Of a stretch of DNA of 64,000 nucleotides, positions 42,174 to 54,535 are shown piece after piece. A program made the translations under genes and the position numbers. Under the pieces are notes generated by a model. The model was not told the DNA's origin. It searched no databases and saw only the letters and a program-made list of their open reading frames with translations. The stretch is taken from NCBI GenBank assembly GCA_030998225.1, contig JAPYXD010000466.1, positions 434,001-498,000 on the forward strand. Reading direction: 5' to 3'. The DNA is from Diplolepis rosae (Eukaryota; Arthropoda; Insecta; Hymenoptera; Diplolepididae). The stretch's first letter is position 1. The number at the start of each line of letters is the position of its first letter.

Positions 42174-42917
42174 CCCTTTTTGGTCACACTTCCCCAAAAT
42201 AAGGTAACGGTCACACTGGATAAAATCAACCCCAGCAACTTTGCACTGCGAAAAAATAAAGAAGAACTGAATTCCAGGGGAAAAAAACTTATATCTCAAG
42301 CCTTCTTTAAAAGGTCTGTACAGGTTAAATTTTTAAAATTTTATTTTACATATGCAAAAATAATTAAACAAAAAAAAATTTTTTAAATGACTTTTTTTTT
42401 ACTAAAATTGATGTAGCTTTTTTAATTTTTAATGTATGAAAAGAAAAAAAATGATTTTTGAAGCTGAAATAATAATCTTTCGAATGAATCACCTTATATA
42501 CAATAGATAATATATAATATACACGGAGAAAAATGGAGATCATGAGAATACGGACGATTACTGAGAATTAAGAATGATTACTATAAAAGAGAAGAGAGTA
42601 TTTAACAGCACAAGACTGATTCCCAAACAGTGTAACACTCTCTTCTGTCATCTAATAATTTTTCCTATTTTCCAGTAATCACCCATATTTCTCTGATCTC
42701 CATTTTTCTCCGTGTAAATATATAAATACGGCACGAAAAAATGAAAACGACTAGAAGACTAAAGGACCAATTGATACACTACCTACCTGGCTCGATACTT
42801 GAAGGTTCAAACTACCAACAGATGTCAGTATAAGTCCCCTTTTCTTTGATTTCATGGGCCACTTTCTAGATCTGAAAATACGCTGGGGTCGATTTTACCC
42901 AGTGTGACCAAAAAGGG
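42174..42917. mobile_element. piggyBac-like MITE inserted in env
   Basis: Ends CCCTTTTTGGTCACACT at the left and AGTGTGACCAAAAAGGG at the right. These are perfect 17 bp inverted repeats, with TTAA on both sides (42170-42173 and 42918-42921). It is 744 bp with no transposase. It is the host of the MITE at 42522-42714. Confidence 0.93.
42522..42714. mobile_element. MITE with CACGGAGAAAAATGGAG ends, nested
   Basis: The left tip CACGGAGAAAAATGGAGATC is repeated inverted at the right, with TA on both sides (42520-42521 and 42715-42716). It is 193 bp, inside the piggyBac-like MITE. The subterminal GATTACTG word also recurs inverted. Confidence 0.9.
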
Positions 42918-43649
42918 TTAAGGAATTTGAAGAAATTTTAAGTACAAAATATCCAATCCCTGATACCTATTCCACAAAAACAAGGAACTAATTTTCTAGA
43001 ACCAGTTCCCACAGACGAGTACATTTTAGTTAATGATCAAAAAACGTTTTATATACCAACCTATCTTATTTCGGAAACATACATACGTGCGAAAATCATA
43101 TAATCCGATCTAGTATTAAGACATTAGATTATTAACTCTGTCAAGTATCACCTTTCAAAATAGAATTACTCGTTTATGTAACTTTAACTAACAACCAAGG
43201 TTATATACTCGTACCAAAAAAGGAGCTCTCATTAAACATTAATTGTCCTACGGAAAAAAAAGATGTTGTAATCGTCGAGCCGACATTAATCAGGGCCAAT
43301 GAAGACTGTGTCCTTAATTCTGATTCTATAATAATTAAATTAAAGAAAAGTGAAAAATTTGCAACACACGATTTATAAAAAGAACGCTACGATAACCTTT
43401 TCTACAGACGAATTAAACTTGTTGCACGACCACCTGTTACCGTTACAGAAGTATATCAATTCAGATGCGTAAGCCGAATCCAGCAAAACCTTAGATGAAG
43501 TAGAAAACTCCCTTAATAAGATTAAATCTGAGCGACGCACGCGGTCGTGGACAGAAAAAACGAGTGACTCCCTTACATACATAGCTTATACCGCAATACC
43601 AGCAATTATTCTGTTTACTTTGTATAAATGTGGTATGGTTAAATTAGTC
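42918..43649 (+). pseudogene. env: Errantivirus env remnant, C-terminal part
   Basis: Env sequence resumes after the TTAA duplication. Many stops interrupt the frame. Short stretches remain compatible with the membrane-proximal part, and a hydrophobic segment near 43570-43630 (AYTAIPAIILFTL-like) may be the transmembrane anchor. It is identified mainly by position between env and the 3' LTR. Confidence 0.6.
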
Positions 43650-44745
43650 GGGTATAGTTCCGAAAAGGTCTGACTTCCGTTTTCTTTAGAACTACGTATA
43701 CTTACGTATTTTGATGCGCTGATTACGAAAATCATAGTGAAAATTGGCGCAAATTTGAATTTAATGATGAAAATCATTAAAAAAGCCATAAAATCATAGT
43801 TTTTTCCATTTATTCTCGTAAATAATGGGAATTTCGAAAAATATTTCAAATAAAAGTTGTAGATCTCATTTGTGCACATTTATGTTATATTAATTTTTAT
43901 CGTACAGGTGATGGTTTTCCAGAAAAAGATAGACAAAGTTTAAAAGTTGTATCAGGGTAAAGCCAGTACTGCCGTGCAAATAAAAATGAGCGTGTCTGCA
44001 ACTTTTGTCAAAATTAAGATAAAGTCGACAGTATGTTTATGATACTTCCCTTTACTTAAATATGTATGAGAAAAATGAAAATTGATAGCGTAAAGTACTG
44101 AATTTTTGAAAAATAGTTTACCGTATCTGCGAGAAGAATAGACTATGTAAATAGAAAGAAGCGTAAGTTGAATATGAGAGTCCGCGTCATCCTACGCATG
44201 CGCGCCGTTCAATTACGCTTTTACATAAAATAGTGTTTTGTAAATAAGTTAAATGAAAAAATTGGGTAATGTCAATTACTGTTTATGAAAATTTATATTT
44301 TAAACATATTTAGATGATGATTTAGATGACTAAATACTGTAGCATTGTTGTTCTTTGCATGCACTATTCTGCTTTTTTCCACGTGTTTTGAGGGGGCAGC
44401 GGGGGGGGGGGGGGCACGACTAAATACTATAACATTGTTGTTCTTTGCATGCAGAAACCTGTTATTACCCAGTATATAAATGGTTTTAGAGAAAAAATAT
44501 ACTGAACAGAAAAGATGTATTTTTTTAAGCTCTACAATTTTCATTTGAAATATTTTACAAAATTTTCATTATTTACAAAAATAAATGGAGAAAACCATGA
44601 TTTAATGAGTTTTTTAAATGGTTTTTATCATTAAATTCAAATTTGCGCCAATTTTCACTATGATATTCGTAATCAGCGCATCAAAATACGTAAGCATACG
44701 CAGTTCCAAAGGAATCGAAGGTCAGACCTATTCGGAACTTTATCC
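43650..44745. mobile_element. Merlin-like element, non-autonomous
   Basis: Left GGGTATAGTTCCGAA and the reverse complement of the right end GGATAAAGTTCCGAA are inverted termini. Homology of the arms continues for over 150 bp (GGTCTGAC, TACGTATTTTGATGCGC, GCGCAAATTTGAATTTAATG). Both sides carry the 8 bp duplication AATTAGTC (43642-43649 and 44746-44753). GG-starting ends with an 8 bp duplication fit the Merlin superfamily. There is no transposase frame. A run of G lies near 44402. Confidence 0.78.
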
Positions 44746-44969
44746 AATTAGTCAGCAAATATGTGTCGGCAATTTGTATTAAAATTTGTTGCCCTAGGAA
44801 CGAAGTGACAAACAATATAACTCCTCACGTTGTCATATATGTGCCTACAGCACCCCCGTAGATTGAATCCAATGTAACTTCTGCACAGAGGTTGGTCGAA
44901 CAGCGTAAACTAAGGTGTAAAAGTTAAGTGTACTTTCTTCCAGGAGTAAGAAAAATCTAGCAAAGGAGG
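44746..44969 (+). other. End of the errantivirus and polypurine tract
   Basis: Env-side sequence after the AATTAGTC duplication, ending GCAAAGGAGG directly before the 3' LTR. This purine run fits the plus-strand priming site. Confidence 0.7.
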
Positions 44970-45237
44970 TGTAACGCAGACGTTTTTTTACCTCTATGTA
45001 AGCTCTTTTGTGGGGATACTTTCTAAAAATTCTCGCCCCTCCACATGCGTTTCGGGGGAGGTAAGTGCGTTCCAATGCATTCCGGACCTACTTGGATCTA
45101 TTTCTTTAGTCAGTCTTCGATGTATCTTTGCAACGGCAAGAGCCTTCGAATCTCAACGTCAATAAAATCTTTATAGAAACCAACTAGTATGAAAATTGCT
45201 TTTGTTTATTTTCCATTAAAGTGACGAGACCGTCACA
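44970..45237 (+). repeat. Errantivirus 3' LTR
   Basis: TGTAACGCAGACG to GACCGTCACA, 268 bp, near-identical to the 5' LTR. Confidence 0.92.
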
Positions 45238-47379
45238 TACAACGTATATTGTTGAGACATAAATTATGGAAATATGTTGATAAATTTGTACTGGGTACGA
45301 GCAGAGAGAGGGAGAGAAACTTAATTTTGAAGAAAAATTGATATTGCGAAGAAAAAAAATGATGAAAAAGTGAGAAGTGAGGAGAAAAAATATGGAACAC
45401 GTAGCGAATAGAGAAAGCCATATCGTTAGTATTCTTTATAGAAGCGACGTGGGATATGCTCTACATAATGGGAGTCGCAGCTAGCGTCTCTTCTTTTGAA
45501 GCTGCGTCGCGTCAGTCGATCTCTTGTTTATGTATGAGCGGTAGCGGGTGCGAAGCGGACCACACCCACACTACAGTCTCTAGTCTCTATGAGACGTAGT
45601 CTGCTTGTAATGGTAGTATACGTCAGGGTCTGTGTCGTGTTCTGGTTCTGGTTGAGGTCCTCTGTGAAACTGGCGCGGTGCTAGAAAAGAAAAAAGAGCA
45701 GATTCGTGGCAAAGGAGAGCGAAAAATACATTCACAGCCCGACGATTTGTAGTTCACTGATGTAAAAGCAATCTTTCGTCAATCTTCCTTCTACTGAGAA
45801 TATGTTATCAGCGGACCTATGAAGTCAAGCCAAAGTCGATCTCTTTTCTCGAAATTTTCAACGTACGCTTCTATTTTATTTTACCTACCCTTTTATCTAC
45901 CCTCTTTCCCACCCTCTTCCCTACCCTCTACCCTACCCTTTTCCTTCGAAACTTTTGCGTTTCTAAACTCGTTCTATAATTTCGTAGTGGATCGTCTACT
46001 TTCTCAGAGAGGGAGATGTTTCCACTGCTGTTGAGACTTCATTATCCTGTTCTGGTGACTTTTCTCTAGTACGTAGGAAAGAGCATGTTCTTGCGCATTG
46101 CAGTGCACCATTATGCACTTTTTTTTTTCTTTTAATTGCTAATAGCAAATCTGCGAATAAAGAAATTAAGAAGAAATTCTATTTAACGTATGTATGTGCA
46201 AATAGGTCCAACAAAATGGCCAGGAGCAAGAGATTCGGCCAAATTGACACAAAACACATGGCCACACTTCTCGTTAAAACCCACACTTGGCTAGCACAAG
46301 ATATTTCTTCTTCCATCTAGATTATACTTTATTCATTGTAAAATTCTTAAGAAGGGTTCTCTAATACTGTTTATAATATGACATGTTTAACTGGATTTGA
46401 TATCACAATATTTGTTTTAAAATATTCTTCGATAAAAAGTTAGCTCAATTTAACTATAGCAACCTCTTTTTATTTCTTCATTCTCAATTAATTCTAATAT
46501 AGAATGTATATTTCTGATAGATTGGATGCTAGTTAAAAATCTAATTTATCCTGAGCTTTTAGTTGTGCGTAAATTCTTCCTAATGTAATGGGAAAACAAA
46601 TTTGTCCGGCCTTCTTTGAATGCGCGCAATTCAGTTGTCGTGTTTAGCACTCGTTATTCACTGTCGGAAAAAAGCAACTGAGACTCACAATTTTATGGAA
46701 AATGAAACGAAAAATCTCCATCTTATCAAAATATGTATGCATGCAAATTTTTGCATCTTTTTTAAGCAAACAATTTTGCAATCTAACAATTTTTCGTACC
46801 TCGCATAGTTTAGCTGAATAATAGGATTTTTTATTGTCATTGTTATTTTTTCTAATTAAAACGAAAAATAGCCGATAACAAGCGTTGAATTGAAAGAAAT
46901 TTATAAATTTTAACTTCATTCTCAAAGTGTGGTTTTTTACTAGCATTCAATACTTGATTATGTCTCCAAGTTTTAACGTTCAAAACTGAAATATTTTATG
47001 TCTTTTTTATATGTTATGTCTTTTTTATAAAAATTACCATAGGTAAAAGTTCAATGTACGTTTTGTTAAGTTTATTCTTTAAAAATGATTGGATTTTAGG
47101 GGGTGAATTAGAAATATTTAGTGCAAATCAATACAAAATACCGATCAAATTTGAATTGATTTGCACTAAATCTTTCTAATTTTTATTTCCATAAAAGCAT
47201 CAAAAGGAACATATTTTATAACCATCGAAAAGGCATTGAAAAGTATAAATGTGTCTACCCTTCAATTTCCGTTTGCGGTAGAAAATGGTACTACAAAAAA
47301 TACCGCAACGGAGGTGATGTAAATGGAACTATTTCAAAACATAAACTATTCCAGTCTTGAGCGTTAAAACGTCCAGACA
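45238..47379. other. Mostly unrecognised; GC-richer island at 45440-46070
   Basis: The first 200 bp is purine-rich. At 45440-46070 GC content rises. The island holds a pyrimidine-rich tract of CTACCCT-like repeats and no match to any repeat in the window. It could be a promoter or non-coding first exon (SoxD needs at least one 5' exon to the right of 26.3 kb). That is speculation. After 46100 the sequence is AT-rich; 46640-46960 has faint similarity to the R repeats. Confidence 0.3.
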
Positions 47380-47880
47380 TAATCAGTCATGAAATGCAGT
47401 TAAAACATCACACTTTGGTATTGAATAGAAAATTTGTAGACCTTGTTTAAGGAAACAATTTTCCATTCTGACGTTTTTTTTATATCTCGCATATTTTGGA
47501 TAAAGAGTAGGAAATTCATTTTGAATGGTATTTTTCAATGAGAAAACAAAAATTATACGTCTTATCAAAAAATGTCTGAATGAAAATCTGTAGATTTTTT
47601 TCAAGTAAAGAATTTTGCATTCTGTCGTTTTTTACAATTTTTGATTTTTTCAAAGATACCAAAAATGCCACATTTTTCGGAATTTTTGTAGTACGTAGCT
47701 AGTCAACAAATTCGAAATTCAATCTGATTATTCTTTCGAAAGTTATCATGTTCGTGTACAGACAACGACGACGACGATCACAGCAGACGGACAGATAACA
47801 TTGAAAAAAATCCTTTTTCGATTTCAGAGGATCATGAAAGATGGACATTTGAGTAAATTTCTCAACAAAAATAGATGTCA
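47380..47880. repeat. Diverged R-type repeat
   Basis: The words TATATCTCGCATATTTTGG, TCTTATCAAAAAATGTC, CAATCTGATTATTCT and CAGACGGACAGATA appear in the same order as the R repeats at 53.5, 55.5 and 61.4 kb, but the sequence is strongly diverged. Confidence 0.55.
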
Positions 47881-47898
47881 CATTTTACATAAACCTAA

Positions 47899-48090
47899 CC
47901 CAATGGGCACACGATATTAGAAAAGTTTATGTAACATTCTACAAACGTTCTAGGAATATCCCAATGTCCAATGTCCGCAAGACGTTCTTAGAACGTTTTT
48001 GGAACGTCTTTCGGACATTGGACATTCGGATGTTCTTAGAACGTTTGCCGAATGTTATATAAACGTTTCTAATATCGTGTGCCCATTGGG
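47899..48090. mobile_element. 192 bp foldback MITE (CCCAATGGGCACACG ends)
   Basis: CCCAATGGGCACACGATATT at the left and AATATCGTGTGCCCATTGGG at the right, extending inwards to about 40 bp of near-perfect inverted repeat. Inner words GTCCAATGTCCG and CGGACATTGGAC pair as well, so most of the element can fold. Superfamily uncertain. Confidence 0.85.
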
Positions 48091-48750
48091 AATACCTTAT
48101 TGTATCTGATGAGAATGTAAAAATTCCGCCTTGTACGTTTTAAATGCGTTTTTCGCGGCCTTTCAGTTTCTTACAACAATTTGTTGAAAAATTATTAAAA
48201 TACATTCTGATTTTCATTGTCATTTATTAATTTATTCCTAAAAGAAAATTGTCATTAATTTTCCAACGTTTCCTAGAAATAGATATTTATTAAAATTCAA
48301 TTTTAAACCCAATGTATACGGACCCAAGAGCAGCTATAGACATAGGAAGATGCTCCGTATAAAACACATAAAATTCTGATATTTTTAAGAAAAATTATCA
48401 CAGTATCGAAAAATTATGACAATATCGAAAAATTTTGATTTAAGGCCATGGAACAAGCAGGTCATACGACAAAAATTATATGTCAATCCAACCATGTAAG
48501 ATAACCTTTCTTGTTTATAAAATATCTTGCTCAAAATTTGATAAATGTATCAGAAGATAATAAGGAACGTCTGTTAACTTCGTTATAGTAAAAATTCTGA
48601 AACCTTTTTTATTCTAAAATATAAAACTAAAGTGTTATCGGCAATTACAGTTCTGTAACTAGATTTCCATGGAGAATGAAATATCGTCTTGAAACCTGCA
48701 TAGCCCATGGCCTTAAAAGTCAAAATTTCAATTCATGATTTCCCATATAT

Positions 48751-49175
48751 AATTAATAATTTAAGAATTTGAAATCTTTCTGTGGATAAAAAGACGCTTT
48801 CGACTGCGCTGTGATTCGAGCCCAGATCTTTCGATTGCCGGTCGTTGAAATAATTAATAATTTTAAGAAATTTGAAATCTTTATGTGGAAAAAAGACGCT
48901 TACGACTACGCTGGAATTCGAGCCCAGGTCTTTCCATTGCCAGTCAAGCGACAATCAAAAGACCTGGGCTCGAGTCCCAGCGCAGTCGAAAGCATCTTTT
49001 TTCCGCATAAAGATTTCAAATTCTTTAAAAGTTGAAATTATTTGCAGTTTTGCGATATAAAAGTTTTAAATTGTCAACGAAGAGAGCTGTCGACAACGTA
49101 TCCTATCTGCTACGCGACTAGTGTACCTTCGATAATGTAGGCAGTGACAAAAATTTCAAACTCAACTAATTAATA
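48751..49175 (-). repeat. SINE copies with nested fold-backs
   Basis: Two inverted head/tail segments (starting near 48755 and 48865, each with TTGAAATCTTT, TGTGGA, AAAGACGCTT and a GAGCCCAG region) face a third in the opposite orientation (GACCTGGGCTCGAGTCCCAG to 49030). The SINE body follows to TTTCAAACTCAACTAATTAA. More diverged than the 27.5 kb palindrome, so the fold-back habit is not a single event. Confidence 0.72.
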
Positions 49176-50411
49176 ATGAATAATCTCGTTCGGCCCTCAT
49201 TGATCGAATTTTCTCTGTGCTGAGTTAAAATGACATTTACAGTCAAATTTTTGCATGGTATATTAAAGCAATGTTGAAAAATGCCTCACATTGAGAATTC
49301 TTGGTAGATAATATATGAAAGACTTATATTTAAATTATCTCAACAAAATATATCAAGCACTTTTTTACACAACTGTAATAAGGAGTTTCCATGTCCTCTG
49401 GGCCTCTGAAATCTTCTTATGAACTAATGACGAGCTGTTGGGATACTTGGAAATATTTAAGAAGGGGTCGACAGGGAAAAATGTTGAATGAATGAAGAAG
49501 TAAGAAGACAAAGGTACAAACTAAGGGGAACAAAGCGAACATACTCTCTCTTTCTCCCCTCTCACTCTCTCACTCCTTTCCCTTCCTCTTCGAACAAAAC
49601 GTCTAAATTGTAATGTACAACACGAGGACTCTTTCTAGAACTTGTTTCGCACCCGAAACACCCACGTGTTCAACACCCACATTATACGCATCTGGTATCT
49701 CAACTCAATGAGTCTAACACGTAACTGCTCAATAGATCAAAAAGAAAACGATAACGCTAATGCATATACATATTTGAGAATGGATACGCAGATAAACATT
49801 CTCATCACAGAACTCACGCTATGCGTTCTAACATTTTTAATACTCTCTGAAAAATGTATTCCCAAAAGAGCAAGATTATTCAAACATTCTTTCTCGATTT
49901 ATTTAACTCACAGGAAACATTTTACATGAAGGTTCGATTTTTTCAATGTTTTAATATATAAATTTTAAAAATGCTTTAAATCTCTCCCATGACTGAAACA
50001 GTTCTTAGGGCCCTGATTGTTTTGATCTGAAGATTAACTGAGTTTAAGGAGGCAACACCCAAAACGGCCCCTATTCTGAACGTCTAGTGTAGTTGCACCA
50101 ACAGCTTCGACTTGTAAAATATGCCAATGCTACTTTATTAGTTAGCAAAACTACTTTTCTAGTTGATTTTACTACCCGTATGCTTGAAATAACAGTACCA
50201 AAGTTTTTTTCCAGTGTTTTGAACGCCATTTTTGATCAATTTTAAAAACATTCTAAAATCTTGAATGTATTTCTTTGGCCCTACTAGGGTGTTCGATATT
50301 GACGTGATATTTCTATAAGAGAAATTCCAAATGAAATTACTGTATCTTTCTTTCATTTAGAAATATGTGATAATTTACTAAGGCAACTCAAGATTTGCAA
50401 GATCAAATGTA
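49176..50411. other. Nothing firm
   Basis: Unremarkable AT-rich DNA. The plus frame 49642-49929 (95 codons) lies after a CT-rich run at 49540-49600 and has no recognised motif. Confidence 0.35.
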
Positions 50412-51683
50412 CACTAAGAGACTTTTCGTTAGAGTAAATGATAAAATTGAATGAAAGTTTAGTATAATATTGTTTTAAAATTTTTTAAAACAACAGTTTT
50501 TACAACTGAAACAAATCACATATAAAACACATTATTAATGTTACATTTATACACAAAAATTCTTAATTGCTTAAATTTTCATATTTTGTATATATATTTT
50601 ATACTCTTTTCTATTGCATTGTACATTTGTGCTCAGGACCCTTCTTTTTTATTTCTTTTTCAGCTTCATTTCAGGTTCTATTCACTTTCGCTTTCTTTTC
50701 CTATTATTCTTCTACAAAATTTACGCCATTATGGCTCTAGAAGCCTTGCCTAAATAAGTTACTGTAGACAACCTCATTGAACATATTTTTCTTCAACAAT
50801 TTCAAAACGGTCGATCATAAAAATCGGCATCTTGTAATCGTCGCCCAGCTGTCGGGTTTTCCCTAATACGAATTTAAATATTTTATGCCTTGCAGTCGAC
50901 AGCCTTGTCGGTACCTTTCCTGAGGTACTCTTTCCAATTACCCAGTAAGTCTTGACCTTCCGTCCTGAGCACCTCTCTGCTGCTCGTTTGAATAAACGAA
51001 CATTAATCCACATATTGGACTCAATTATTTTCCCGTGCACGAAATTACCAGTGTACGAAAAAATGATATGATCACTAAGGTTACTAAAAATAATTCTAAT
51101 AAGCTGAACAATGAATATTATAGCCTGGAAAGCATATTTGACAAATTCATATTATGAACATGAACTTGCCAGAAATTCAAGCGTGTGCAATTATAAATAG
51201 TGTATCATTGCGTACTTAAATATGTGAACATAAATAAGGTATGATAATAATATTTGTGTATGTCTTTCCACTGAAACCTCCCCTCTTCTCAGTGCCAAAG
51301 CGCCCCCCCCCCCCCCGCCCTCTATCTTCGTCTTGTTTTGCACGCGTTAGAAAAAGACACAAGAATTCATAATCCGGAGCCGTCATTTGTGAAGGTCAAA
51401 CCTTTTGGTGGAGTGAGTAATTTTTCATATAGTGGTTTTCAGATTCACATATTCTTTGTTTCGCTTCGCAACTTTTGATATAGTGAACTTCAAATTCTCG
51501 TAGGTTTTATAACAGTTAGTAGAACTTATATTCCATTTATTCAAACGAAAATATCAACTTCGCCGCTTGAAAACCACTATATTAATTTCTGATGCGTAAA
51601 TCCTGTTTGCCTCATTTTTAAACGACATCATCCTAAAATATAATTAATTTTTATGATTTACTCTAGAGAAAAGCCTTTCAGTG
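50412..51683. mobile_element. Element family A copy A2
   Basis: Left end CACTAAGAGACTTTTCGTTA after TA (50410-50411), right end AAAAGCCTTTCAGTG before TA (51684-51685). Shares GTACTTAAATATGTGAAC and CCGGAGCCGTCATTTGTG with A1 and A3. The tRNA-like head is deleted, and an extra segment of about 570 bp (50480-51050) is present that includes an 88-codon frame. Confidence 0.82.
50774..51040 (-). other. 88-codon open frame in element A2, unrecognised
   Basis: Starts MHGKIIESNMWINVRLF and includes KVKTYWVIGKSTSGKVP. It matches no family I know. It sits in the segment unique to copy A2, so it might be captured host sequence or a remnant of the autonomous element. No splice or promoter evidence. Confidence 0.3.
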
Positions 51684-52660
51684 TATATTTCTTATTGAAA
51701 GGAAATCTTTCGACGCATCAAAAAAGTCCCTTGATAGCTGTTTGGTTCATAGAGAAATAATGTTTTCCATAAAAAATGGTATAATCCTGTTTCACCACGA
51801 GATATATCATTACCTGCACCTTAAAAGGGAGGTTCTTTGGTCTTATATAGTCAAATTGATAATGTAATGTTCAGAAATTTCTTTTTATCTTGAACTGAGA
51901 AAGAATCCTGGGCATAGGGACGTGGTATATGTAGTTGAAATTGTCCTAAACTACTTTTTATGATTGAAATTGAACAGTTGTTCATCCGTCAGTGTATGTA
52001 CAAAAAGTGGTCGCCGCGACTAAGTAATGTAGTCACAGCGACTACGTGTAAGTATCAATGAGACTATATCGAAGTATCAATGGTGACTAAAAATATTTCG
52101 TTACGGAAACCATGATCGAAGCACGGTTGAGACGTTCTTACCTGATCTTAGTAACCCGATCCTATAATAAAATTGTATTCATTCCTGCTATATTTCTGTC
52201 TATAATTTTCCCCCGGCAAAGGTAGCATGAACTTTGCATGTTTATAACTTGAATCTGTCATAAAGTAGAAAGATGAGAAAATAATTATCAATGGGAACAA
52301 TTTACGAAGATTCTGAAACTGTATTAATTGCGTTTTTATTCATCCAATGAATTGAACATTTTTTTTAAATTTTGAGGTTAGAATAATTTAGAATGATTTA
52401 AAATATTATTGTATATTTTTATTTCTGTATAACGATATTGTGATAAATGTAATAATGATTCTTTGGATTAAAACGTCTTCTACATATATAATATAAATTT
52501 CAATTAAAAATATGTTGATAATGCAAAAGAGAAATTTTTTAAATTATTTTTTACGGAGTGTAAATGATACTAGTCTTTTCTGTTTTCCATTAATGTAGAG
52601 AAGAATTATCGTCGGTACGATTTTTCTAGTCAAAATCGATTGTGTTAACGTGTTTAACTA
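51684..52660. other. Nothing recognised
   Basis: AT-rich DNA with no supported feature. Confidence 0.35.
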
Positions 52661-53323
52661 CCCGGAAAAAAATTTGGTAGAAATGCTGCATTACCTCTGG
52701 TGCTCCTGTGCCACTGCACTGGAGGGCAAGTGCAGCGCTCTTCATAGGTTAGCAGATTTACTTTTTTGTGGACTAACTGCTCTCCCACAAATCCTGGAGA
52801 GCTGCTGACCCACAGGAGAGAATGCAGCAGCGAGTCATATAAGCTGATATTTGACTATAGTTTTCAATGGACAATTCGATTGTTTTGATATTTCTGAAAT
52901 CGTCGTTAATTATTATATCTTTTGAAGAATTTGTTTAATTTCTTAAAATGATGTGAAATTATTTGAAATCTCAACATTAAGGTTAGGTTATATGTAAACA
53001 GATCGTAATGAACCAAAAAGTACTTCTATATATATATACAGGAAACATCATTTCAATGGGCACTTTCATGTAAATCATTAAAAACTTAAAATTTGTATTT
53101 TCGCCTGCTTTTGCATTTGCCCGACGATGCGGAGCAACTACACTCCCTTTCGAAAGGAGCGCTGTGTTCCTTCGACGTAAGTCAACTGCTCCCCCAAAAA
53201 GGGGCAGTTGCTTACCCACAGAGGGAACGCAGCGTACCCAAATGCATAGTCGCACAACTCTCCGCCGCTAAACGCAACAGCTCCACTGCTAGGGGCAGCA
53301 TCTGCGCCAAAGTTTTTTCCGTG
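52661..53323. mobile_element. MITE family E (CACGGAAAAAACTTTGG ends)
   Basis: Left CCCGGAAAAAAATTTGG...ATGCTGC is mirrored by GCAGCATCTGCGCCAAAG then TTTTTTCCGTG, with TA on both sides (52659-52660 and 53324-53325). Subterminal parts are GC-richer and full of GCAGC, GGAGCG and CAACTGCTCCCCC/GGGGCAGTTG hairpins. Frames on both strands at 52983-53326 are shadows of this structure. 663 bp, no transposase. Confidence 0.82.
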
Positions 53324-53460
53324 TAGTTAACGACGTTTCGTTAACTAGTGGCTGTGGCCAGGCATTTAGAATATGAGTACCATGACTACAAATCATATTG
53401 CTCATATTGGTTGAAACAACAAGTTTTCTTCGTGTCCTTCGTGTCAGTCATCGCTCCTTT

Positions 53461-54535
53461 TTACATTCTCATTATGGATGAGAAGGTATTGGTTTTATGT
53501 GAAAAATGACTTTCGAAATTTTCATCAAATTTTCATCTGTCTGTCTGTAGTAGGTCATGTGCGGCATAACTCTCGATAGAGTTATCAGATTGAATTGAGC
53601 TTTGGCACACTTTATCGGAACCGAAAAAGTAAGGACAAGTTCGTTAACCAGCCACATCCAATCAAAATTGAGTGGTTGAGCACTACTTTTGTGTTTTTGA
53701 AAATAATTTTTTGAAAAAATCAAAAATTTCAATACTCGTTTTAGATAGTGCTCATAAATCTCTAAAAATTATCCTGATAACATTTTTTGATTAAATCAAA
53801 ATTAGAAATGTTACAGCATATTCAAATTCGAAAAAAGTCAATTACAAAATTCGATTTTCCAGTTAAACTATACGAGATACGAAAAAACGTTATAATACAA
53901 TATTATTTTCTACATAAAGACCTACAAATTTGAATTGTAACATTTTTTCATAAGATGCATATTTTTCTTTGTAATTTAAAAAAAAAATGTTGAAAATCCA
54001 AAATTCAATTTTTTAACCATAATATGTGAAATACGAAAAAAACGTAAGAATACAAAGTTGTTCGTTTCAAAAAGATCTACAAGTTTTGTGTCACACAAAT
54101 TATAATAAAAAATATATTTTTTGTTTCAATTCCAAAAAATACGATTAAAATTAAAAAATTCCATTTTTTAGACAAAATATGTGAGATACAAAAAAAACGT
54201 TAAGATGGAAAATTGTTTGCCTAAATGAGGCCTACAAATTCTCATTGAGACATTTCGGGACAGGAGGTATATTTTATGTTTTGATTTTTAATATTAAAAA
54301 AATTCGATTTTTTTCACCAAAATATGTGAGATACGAAATAAGCGTTGTTCTGCAAAATCGTTTCCTTAAATAAAGTCTACGACTGTTTTTTCTTCTTGAG
54401 AGATTTGGAAGAAAATAAATTATTTTAATCATGTAATTTATTAAAAAGTTACTGAAATGTATACAGAAAATCGAGCGCGAAGCGCGAGCGCCATGATGAG
54501 AATGTGTTCCTTAAGGCTGATAGAGCCTTAAGTAA
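53461..54535 (-). repeat. R repeat copy R1
   Basis: Begins TTACATTCTCATTATGGATG and is inverted relative to R2 and R3. It runs through CTGTCTGTCTGTAGTAGGTC, four or five ~150 bp degenerate units each containing a GTATCTCACATATTTT-type word, a GAGCGCGAAGCGCGAGC palindrome near 54472, and ends GGCTGATAGAGCCTTAAG. It keeps the empty site for the insertion at 58996-60452. No protein-coding frame. Confidence 0.85.

Larger units (their letters stand above)
38096..45237 (+). mobile_element. Errantivirus (Ty3/gypsy endogenous retrovirus), broken
   Basis: Two near-identical LTRs (38096-38364 and 44970-45237) enclose a primer-binding site, gag, protease, RT and env remnants in plus orientation, and a polypurine tract. 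Most of pol after the first RT blocks is missing, and the copy carries frameshifts, stops and several nested insertions. An env gene after pol and the RRKRG-type cleavage site place it with insect errantiviruses. The LTR similarity implies a fairly recent insertion despite the damage. No clear target duplication was seen. Confidence 0.9.

Noticed and set aside
52983..53326. Frames of 77-90 codons
   Set aside because: Shadows of hairpin-rich MITE family E sequence.
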